DNA from: an uncultured Muribaculaceae bacterium
GTDB taxonomy: Bacteria; Bacteroidota; Bacteroidia; Bacteroidales; Muribaculaceae
DNA: 28,413 nt
Direction of reading: 5' to 3'
NCBI GenBank assembly: GCA_910579105.1
Contig: CAJTRT010000032.1
Coordinates: 1-28,413 of the forward strand
The position numbers and the translations under genes were made by a program. Positions 23,352 through 28,413 of this stretch are shown here, piece after piece. Numbering within the stretch: the first letter of the stretch is position 1; each line of letters starts with the position of its first letter. A model generated the notes under the pieces. It saw only the letters and a program-made list of their open reading frames with translations, did not search any database and was not told the origin of the DNA.

Positions 23352-24608
23352 ATGCGCCGAATATTTCTCGTTTCAATTATAATAACAATCGCCGCCCGAC
23401 TTTGTGCGGCCGATCCCACCCTGACCAATTACCCCGCGGACGACTGCCTCGGAACGGCGAAACCATACCCGGTTCCGGAACACATCACCGAGACCCCGGA
23501 TTCGCTGACCCCCATTTTCATAAACCACGTGGGGCGCCACGGCGCTCGGTTCCCGTCGTCGTCAACCCCGGTCGAGAAACTGCTCAGCCATCTCCACAGA
23601 GCCGACTCAGCCGGAACGCTGACACCGCTCGGGCGTGCGGTGCTCGAGGCTGTCAATATGGTCGCCGAGGCCTCGCACAACCGCTGGGGGGCGCTTGACT
23701 CGCTCGGCATGGCCGAACAGCGCGGCATCGCGTCGCGCATGTTCCGCCTGTTTCCGGCGCTCTTCCGCGACCAGACGGTTTCGGCCATAAGCTCTTACGC
23801 CCCGCGATGCGTCATGTCGATGTATGAGTTCACACACCAACTCGACCGCCTGAACAACCACGTCGAGATAATAACCACGGCAGGGCGGCAGAACTCCCCG
23901 CTGATGCGTCCCTTCGACCTCGACAAGGCATATATAGAATGGCGTGCCGAAAAAGCGTGGGAGCAGCCCTACGACATGCTCTATGAGACCGCCGTCCCAG
24001 CCGCCCCCGCCCGCCGTTTCATAAACGACCCCGCGATGAGCGCCGCCGACGCCCGCGAAATATCATTACTGGGCTTCACGGTGCTCCGCGGCATACCCGC
24101 GATGGGGCGCTCCATCGATCTGACGAAATTTTTCAGCATCGAGGAACTAAACTCTATGTGGAGCGTGGAGAATCTGCGCCACTATCTCCGCTACACCGCC
24201 ACCACACTCTCCACCATCCCGGCGGAACTCGCCTCGCAATTAGTGCTCGACCTCATATCGACCGCCGATGCCGCAGTGGCAGGCGAAAGCCCAGCGACCG
24301 TGATGCTCCGTTTCGGGCACGCCGAGACCCTCATGCCCCTGCTGTCGCTGCTGCGTCTGCGCGGATGCTATTATATGACAAACTATTTCGACACAGTCGG
24401 GCTTCACTGGAAAGGGTTCGACATAGTGCCCATGGCCGCCAACCTGCGCATGGTGCTGTTCCGCTCTAAAAAAGGCACCGTTTACGTCCGCTTCGACCTC
24501 AACGAACGCCCGGTACCCCTGCTTCCCAACAGCGATGCCATTTACACCCCCTGGCCCGTCGCCCGCGACTTCATGACGCGGTGCCTGCCGCTGCACCTCC
24601 AGCCCTGA
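23352..24608 (+). CDS. Histidine acid phosphatase, MINPP-type phytase
   Basis: 418-residue exported phosphatase (signal peptide MRRIFLVSIIITIAARLCAA). The histidine-phosphatase clan 2 motif RHGARFP carries nucleophile H63. The proton-donor motif is HAE (H323, A324, E325) rather than the HD of classical phytases; HAE is the mark of multiple inositol polyphosphate phosphatases, and a Bacteroides MINPP phytase is known. It probably removes phosphates from phytate in the periplasm or from vesicles, giving the cell dietary phosphate. It has its own strong promoter, and its 3' end overlaps a small minus-strand ORF by 38 bases. It has no connection to the pectin genes beyond proximity. Confidence 0.88.
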   Translation: MRRIFLVSIIITIAARLCAADPTLTNYPADDCLGTAKPYPVPEHITETPDSLTPIFINHVGRHGARFPSSSTPVEKLLSHLHRADSAGTLTPLGRAVLEAVNMVAEASHNRWGALDSLGMAEQRGIASRMFRLFPALFRDQTVSAISSYAPRCVMSMYEFTHQLDRLNNHVEIITTAGRQNSPLMRPFDLDKAYIEWRAEKAWEQPYDMLYETAVPAAPARRFINDPAMSAADAREISLLGFTVLRGIPAMGRSIDLTKFFSIEELNSMWSVENLRHYLRYTATTLSTIPAELASQLVLDLISTADAAVAGESPATVMLRFGHAETLMPLLSLLRLRGCYYMTNYFDTVGLHWKGFDIVPMAANLRMVLFRSKKGTVYVRFDLNERPVPLLPNSDAIYTPWPVARDFMTRCLPLHLQP

Positions 24609-24957
24609 ACGGGAACGGCGTAGCAACGCGGCCGAGCATCACGACGCGGCGGCAGGTAGTGCCCTGCGTGCGGTTGCGCAGACGGAGCGTCACCAGGCCG
24701 CCTATATGCCTCAGCGCCGCCGTCGCGGCCCCCAGCACCTCGTTGGTGTCCGACATCCCGGTCAGTTCAACCGTGGCTACCAGCCGGCCACCTTTGACCG
24801 CGCTGACCACCACCGCGTCTGACGGACGCGCCTGGAAAACGCTTTCGGAACAGTCGCCGCGGCCGCCCGTCTTTTCAGACGAGGCTGATCCGTTCCATAC
24901 GGAGTTATGCTCGAACAACGAAGGGAAATTGGCCGGAAATGATCTTAAAGTCTTCAT
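24571..24957 (-). CDS. Small hypothetical protein, convergent with the phosphatase gene
   Basis: Starting at the ATG at 24957 gives 128 residues beginning MKTLRSFPANFPSLFEHNSVWNG, then a beta-rich core (DAVVVSAVKGGRLVATVELTGMS) and a basic stretch (LVTLRLRNRTQGTTCRRVVML). I do not recognise the family. There is no signal peptide or membrane segment. The stretch is otherwise gene-free and the N-terminus looks like real protein. However, the opposite strand is also open (24581-25030) with a low-complexity A/P/S/T-rich product, so the call is tentative. The overlap of 38 bases with the phosphatase 3' end is acceptable for convergent genes. An earlier ATG at 25011 would add 18 residues. Confidence 0.5.
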   Translation of the reverse strand: MKTLRSFPANFPSLFEHNSVWNGSASSEKTGGRGDCSESVFQARPSDAVVVSAVKGGRLVATVELTGMSDTNEVLGAATAALRHIGGLVTLRLRNRTQGTTCRRVVMLGRVATPFPFRAGGAAAGTAS

Positions 24958-25084
24958 AGTCGGAGAGTATTTGAAATTATACCGCAAAGTTCGCGCGAAG
25001 CCGGGCAACAAACTAGCCCAGCTCGCTTAAATTCAGTTAACGCCGTCATCTCATGCCGTTGATTCGGCGATTTTCACGGCGAGG

Positions 25085-25116
25085 TTGCCGAGTTTGGAGG
25101 TTTTTTCGTAATTTTG
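25085..25116 (+). promoter_or_regulatory. Promoter of the pheS gene group
   Basis: TTG (25085-25087), a 21-nt spacer and TAATTTTG (25109-25116) fit the Bacteroidetes consensus. It lies about 70 nt before the pheS start codon. No clear leader-peptide attenuator was found between them. Confidence 0.65.
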
Positions 25117-25186
25117 CGGTTTGAAAAGGCCGGGGTGCCCGCTTCGGGCAACAAGGCCGCCACCAAGCGAAACACATTTCAAGGCA

Positions 25187-26206
25187 ATGCTTAACAAGAT
25201 AAACGCTCTCAGGGCCGAGATCGAGGCCGTCCAGGCAGCCACTCCCGAGGAAGTGGAGGCTCTCCGCATAAAATACCTCTCGAAGAAAGGCGCCGTCAGC
25301 CTGCTGATGAACGACTTCCGTTCCGTACCGGCGGAAGAGAAGAAGGCGGTCGGGATGGCCATAAACGAGCTTAAGAATTTCGCGACTGAGAAAATAAACT
25401 CGCTCCGCGAGACCTCGCTGGCCGGGAAAGCGCTGGCCGACATACCTGACATGACCCGCACCCCGGCGCCATGGCCGCTGGGCACGCGCCATCCGCTCTC
25501 GCTGGTGCGCGACGAGATAACGGGCATCTTCCGCCGCCTTGGCTTCAACATAGCCGAGGGGCCGGAAATCGAGGACGACTGGCACGTGTTCTCCTCGCTC
25601 AACTTCGCAGAGGACCATCCCGCCCGCGACATGCAGGACACGTTCTTCATACAGCGCAACCCCGACGTGCTGCTGCGCACCCACACCTCTTCCGTGCAGT
25701 CGAGGGTGATGGAGAAAAACCAGCCCCCGATCCGCATCATCTGCCCCGGACGCGTATACCGCAACGAAGCGATCTCGGCCCGCGCCCACTGCTTCTTCCA
25801 CCAGGTAGAGGCCCTGTATGTCGACAAGAACGTGTCGTTCGCCGACCTTAAACAGACGCTCCTCTACTTCGCCCGCGAGATGTTCGGACCCGAGACAAAG
25901 ATTCGTCTGCGCCCGAGCTATTTCCCCTTCACCGAGCCGTCTGCCGAAATGGACATCTCCTGCAACCTCTGCGGAGGCAAGGGATGCGGCTTCTGCAAAG
26001 GCACAGGGTGGGTCGAGATTCTCGGCTGCGGCATGGTGGATCCCAACGTGCTCGACGCCTGCGGAATCGACTCTAAGGAGTACAGCGGCTTCGCCCTCGG
26101 CATGGGAGTGGAACGCATCACCAACCTCAAATACCGCGTCAACGACCTGCGCCTGTTCTCGGAGAACGACGTGCGCTTCCTCCGCGAGTTCACCGGCGCC
26201 CACTGA
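25187..26206 (+). CDS. pheS: Phenylalanyl-tRNA synthetase alpha subunit
   Basis: 339-residue PheS from the ATG at 25187; the frame is open to 25121, but that extension lacks homologous sequence and begins in the promoter leader. PheS with PheT (not in this window) charges tRNA-Phe. The N-terminal coiled coil (residues 1-85) is followed by the class II core: motif 1 region RHPLSLVRDEITGIFRRLGF, AEGPEIEDDWH, motif 2 RVYRNEAISARAHCFFHQVE, and motif 3 GMGVERITNLKY. A four-cysteine cluster (C259, C262, C267, C270) in NLCGGKGCGFCKGTGW is a normal PheS feature. Three plus-strand genes follow within short gaps, starting with nth 73 nt downstream. Confidence 0.97.
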   Translation: MLNKINALRAEIEAVQAATPEEVEALRIKYLSKKGAVSLLMNDFRSVPAEEKKAVGMAINELKNFATEKINSLRETSLAGKALADIPDMTRTPAPWPLGTRHPLSLVRDEITGIFRRLGFNIAEGPEIEDDWHVFSSLNFAEDHPARDMQDTFFIQRNPDVLLRTHTSSVQSRVMEKNQPPIRIICPGRVYRNEAISARAHCFFHQVEALYVDKNVSFADLKQTLLYFAREMFGPETKIRLRPSYFPFTEPSAEMDISCNLCGGKGCGFCKGTGWVEILGCGMVDPNVLDACGIDSKEYSGFALGMGVERITNLKYRVNDLRLFSENDVRFLREFTGAH

Positions 26207-26279
26207 AACCAGCCATTACCCCCTCTAAACATCGCAGACCATCTCTAAATCAAACGCTTCCAATAGCGCGCAGACGACA

Positions 26280-26924
26280 ATGACTGAAAAGGAACGCTAC
26301 CGGCGGGTGCTCGAATGGTTCGCGGCCGAAATGCCATCGCCGCAGACAGAGCTGAGCTACGATTCGCCGTTCCACCTCCTGGTGGCGGTGATTCTCTCGG
26401 CGCAGTGCACCGACAAGCGCGTCAACATCGTCACCCCTCCCCTTTTCGAGGCATACCCCACCCCCGAGGCGATGGCGAAAGCCACCGAAGAGGAGCTGTT
26501 CCCCTATATCAAATCGGTGTCGTATCCCAACAACAAGACCCGGTCACTGCTCGGGGCCGCCAGGACGCTCGTCGATGAGTTCGGAGGTGAGGTGCCCGAC
26601 AACATCGACGACCTGCTGAAAATACCCGGCGTGGGGCGCAAGACCGCCAACGTGATGCTCGCCGTGGTATGGAACAAGGCCGCCATGGCCGTCGACACCC
26701 ACGTGTTCCGCGTCAGCGAGCGCATCGGCCTGACAACCGGCTCCCGCAACCCCTACGACACCGAGAAAGCGCTCGTCGCCAACATTCCCGAAGCCGACAT
26801 ACCCCGCGCGCACCACTGGCTGATCCTCCACGGGCGCTACGTCTGCAAGGCCCGCCGCCCCGACTGCCTCAACTGCGGCCTGACCGCCCTCTGCCGCTAT
26901 TGCAGCTCAGGTGGGAAGGATTAG
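26280..26924 (+). CDS. nth: Endonuclease III (base excision repair DNA glycosylase)
   Basis: 214-residue HhH-GPD glycosylase/AP lyase removing oxidised pyrimidines from DNA. The helix-hairpin-helix LLKIPGVGRKTA carries catalytic lysine K121, and VDTHVFRVSERIG carries D139, each one residue off the E. coli numbering. The C-terminal iron-sulphur loop C189-x6-C196-x2-C199-x5-C205 is intact, so the enzyme should hold a 4Fe-4S cluster. It is 73 nt downstream of pheS with no TAnnTTTG box between, consistent with read-through, and 59 nt upstream of the TRIC-like gene. Confidence 0.97.
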   Translation: MTEKERYRRVLEWFAAEMPSPQTELSYDSPFHLLVAVILSAQCTDKRVNIVTPPLFEAYPTPEAMAKATEEELFPYIKSVSYPNNKTRSLLGAARTLVDEFGGEVPDNIDDLLKIPGVGRKTANVMLAVVWNKAAMAVDTHVFRVSERIGLTTGSRNPYDTEKALVANIPEADIPRAHHWLILHGRYVCKARRPDCLNCGLTALCRYCSSGGKD

Positions 26925-26983
26925 TCCATCATCATAAGAATTATAAATCTATAACCCAGGCCACACGCGTAAATGAACATCAG

Positions 26984-27634
26984 ATGGATTCTACCTTCCT
27001 GTTCATAATTGAAATCATTGGCACGGTAGCGTTCGCGATCAGCGGCATACGGCTGGCCGCCTTCCGCGACTTCGACTGGTTCGGAGCCTACACCGTCGGA
27101 CTGGTTACAGCCATCGGCGGCGGCACCCTGCGCGACGTTCTCCTCGACATACCCCCCTTCTGGATGCAGACGTGGGTCTACCTGGCCGTCACGGCCGCCG
27201 CGCTGGCGGTGGTAATCCTGTTCCGCAGGATGCTGGTGAGCAACAACCGCATGCTGTTCCTGTTCGACACCCTCGGCCTGGCGCTCTTCGTCGTCATAGG
27301 CATACAGAAATCACTGGCCGCCGACTACCCTATGTGGGTGGCGATCGTCATGGGGGTAATCACCGGCTCGTTCGGCGGAGTGCTCCGTGACATACTGATC
27401 AACGTTCAGCCCCTTTTCTTCCGCAAGGACATCTACGCCACGGCGTGCATCGCCGGAGGGGTTGTCTACTGGGTCGCGAGCGCCGCCGGAACCTCCCCCA
27501 CTGCCTGCCAGGCGTTGTGCGGAGCCACCATAATAATATTGCGCACCTGCGCCCTGCGCTGGAACTGGTCGCTGCCGGTGCTCCACTACGACGCGTCGGC
27601 GCCTGACGACGACGACCGGCCGCGCCAATCCTGA
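26984..27634 (+). CDS. TRIC/UPF0126-family membrane protein
   Basis: 216-residue inner-membrane protein with about seven hydrophobic segments in two repeated halves. Each half carries the glycine-rich signature: GLVTAIGGGTLRDVLLDIPPFW in the first and GVITGSFGGVLRDILINVQPLFF in the second. This duplication is the mark of the UPF0126 (YicG/YadS) family, related to trimeric intracellular cation (TRIC) channels. A potassium-type cation channel role is inferred from the superfamily. The ATG at 26984 is chosen because the first membrane helix begins four residues later; the frame extends far upstream over nth without a plausible start. The GtrA gene begins 7 nt after it. Confidence 0.9.
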   Translation: MDSTFLFIIEIIGTVAFAISGIRLAAFRDFDWFGAYTVGLVTAIGGGTLRDVLLDIPPFWMQTWVYLAVTAAALAVVILFRRMLVSNNRMLFLFDTLGLALFVVIGIQKSLAADYPMWVAIVMGVITGSFGGVLRDILINVQPLFFRKDIYATACIAGGVVYWVASAAGTSPTACQALCGATIIILRTCALRWNWSLPVLHYDASAPDDDDRPRQS

Positions 27635-27641
27635 AACAGCC

Positions 27642-28082
27642 ATGGACACTTCCGCGTCAAAGAAAGAAGCAGCCAGGTTCGCGAAGTTCCTCGTGGTCGG
27701 GGTGCTGAACACCCTTGTCACCCTCGCCGTGATATTCATCCTGCACAAAGCCGCCGGGGTCGGAGAGATGCTCTCCAACCTCGTCGGCTACGTCGCCGGG
27801 CTCGTAAACTCCTTCCTCTGGAACCGCCGGTGGGTGTTCCGTTCCTCCGGCCCGGCGAAGGCGGAGGCCGCGAGGTTCGCCCTTGGTTTCGGGCTGTGCT
27901 ACGGCATTCAGGCGCTTTTTCTTTGGGGTACCATGCGTTTCTCCCCCCTCGCGGGTTTTGAAACCGAAATCGCGGGAATCGCCATCGACGGCTACGCCGT
28001 GGCAACGGTTCTCGGCATGGCGCTTTACTCTGTGGTAAACTTCATTTACAACCGACTGGTGGCATTCAGACCCGCCGACTGA
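27642..28082 (+). CDS. GtrA-family membrane protein
   Basis: 146-residue protein with four membrane helices and the GtrA pattern: an N-terminal amphipathic stretch then FAKFLVVGVLNTLVTLAVIFIL, YVAGLVNSFLWNRRWVFRSS, and an ending SVVNFIYNRLVAF. GtrA proteins are thought to move or flip polyprenyl-linked sugars for surface-polysaccharide modification; the substrate here is unknown and no partner glycosyltransferase lies in the window. It starts 7 nt after the TRIC-like gene, so co-translation is likely, and it is the last gene before a strong hairpin. Confidence 0.9.
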   Translation: MDTSASKKEAARFAKFLVVGVLNTLVTLAVIFILHKAAGVGEMLSNLVGYVAGLVNSFLWNRRWVFRSSGPAKAEAARFALGFGLCYGIQALFLWGTMRFSPLAGFETEIAGIAIDGYAVATVLGMALYSVVNFIYNRLVAFRPAD

Positions 28083-28186
28083 CGCGCCGGCCAGGCCCCA
28101 TAGGCAGCCACCAATTCTAATCCTGATCTAATCCTAAATCTGATTATCCTGCCCGGCGTCTCATTGTCCGACACCGCGGCCATAAT

Positions 28187-28217
28187 CGTCACTGTCTCTT
28201 CCGAAGAGACAGTGACG
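28187..28217 (+). terminator. Rho-independent terminator after the GtrA gene
   Basis: A 14-bp perfect stem (28187-28200 with 28204-28217) closes a CCG loop and is followed by CGCTTTTATC. It lies about 105 nt past the GtrA stop and probably ends transcripts from the pheS-nth-TRIC-GtrA run. Confidence 0.75.
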
Positions 28218-28349
28218 CGCTTTTATCGCATTATTTTACAGCTTTTTAAGCAAAAAGCACCTAACGCGGAAAACAAACATTCCACCGCGCCGAAACGTTA
28301 AAAGCCGAATTTTACCCCACCAAAAAGACTGAATATCAGAATTAATTAC

Positions 28350-28357
28350 TAACTTTG
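28350..28357 (+). promoter_or_regulatory. -7 box pointing out of the window
   Basis: TAACTTTG matches TAnnTTTG. No TTG is seen at the -33 distance. It is followed by a short hairpin (GTCCA, 7-nt loop, TGGAC) and an AT-rich leader that runs off the window edge, so a rightward gene probably starts just outside. Confidence 0.45.
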
Positions 28358-28413
28358 CGTCACTACTGTCCACTAAAAATGGACGGGGTTAAAAATTAAA
28401 TAAATTCGGTTCA

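Larger units (their letters stand above)
28083..28413. other. Gene-free right edge
   Basis: No protein is encoded here. It holds a short tandem CTAATCCT repeat (about 28117-28138), the terminator at 28187-28217, an AT-rich stretch and a promoter-like box near the edge. Confidence 0.6.

Noticed and set aside
24581..25030. 149-residue plus-strand ORF after the phosphatase
   Set aside because: The product is low-complexity A/P/S/T-rich and has no natural N-terminus; the minus-strand ORF over the same bases is more protein-like.
25961..25996. Four-cysteine cluster in PheS as a novel zinc site
   Set aside because: The CxxC-x4-CxxC insertion is common in bacterial PheS, including Firmicutes, so it is not special to this organism.
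25046..26203. 385-residue minus-strand ORF opposite pheS
   Set aside because: pheS is an essential, fully conserved gene in the other direction.

Overview
The window looks like a chromosomal segment from a Bacteroidales gut commensal, most plausibly Muribaculaceae or a close relative (family placement is inference). Support comes from several directions. Promoter -7 boxes read TAnnTTTG, several with a TTG or TTTG at the -33 position 19-21 nt away. Shine-Dalgarno sequences are generally absent. The coding DNA is GC-rich with AT-rich starts. A secreted protein carries a tail like the type IX secretion sorting domain, and the carbohydrate enzymes are of Bacteroidetes type.

Most of the window (about 0.8-21.7 kb) is a locus for degrading rhamnogalacturonan and catabolising L-rhamnose. 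A minus-strand GH28-GH105 fusion (797-3313) is divergent from a plus-strand rhamnose operon, rhaB-rhaA-rhaT-rhaD (3493-8171). That operon ends at a 52-nt perfect palindrome shared with a convergent secreted protein gene. A short interlude follows: a GNAT acetyltransferase, a large imperfect inverted repeat (9113-9329) and a REP-like element (9952-10041). Next comes a second saccharification block built around one divergent promoter region (19337-19500). Leftward is a four-gene operon: a GH65-like lipoprotein, a DUF4450-like enzyme, a GH106 rhamnosidase and a GH105 hydrolase. Rightward are a CE12-type rhamnogalacturonan acetylesterase and a GH28. The proposed division of labour is deacetylation (CE12), backbone cleavage (two GH28 proteins), removal of terminal rhamnose (GH106) and of unsaturated uronate (two GH105 modules). 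Free rhamnose is then imported by RhaT and converted by RhaA, RhaB and RhaD to DHAP and L-lactaldehyde.

The right end (21.6-28.1 kb) is mostly housekeeping: tilS with a small TPR-like partner, a MINPP-type histidine phosphatase, a small unknown ORF, then a co-directional run pheS, nth, a TRIC/UPF0126-type membrane protein and a GtrA-family protein, closed by a strong hairpin. The left edge carries a truncated initiator tRNA-Met gene. The last ~60 bases hold a new promoter-like start whose gene is outside the window.

Notable absences from the polysaccharide locus are a SusC/SusD pair, a polysaccharide lyase, a sensor/regulator and a lactaldehyde reductase. No CRISPR array, phage or intact insertion sequence was seen. 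The least-explained items are the DUF4450-like and GH65-like proteins, the nested inverted repeat at 9.1-9.3 kb, and a transcription terminator embedded inside the antisense 3' end of tilS.
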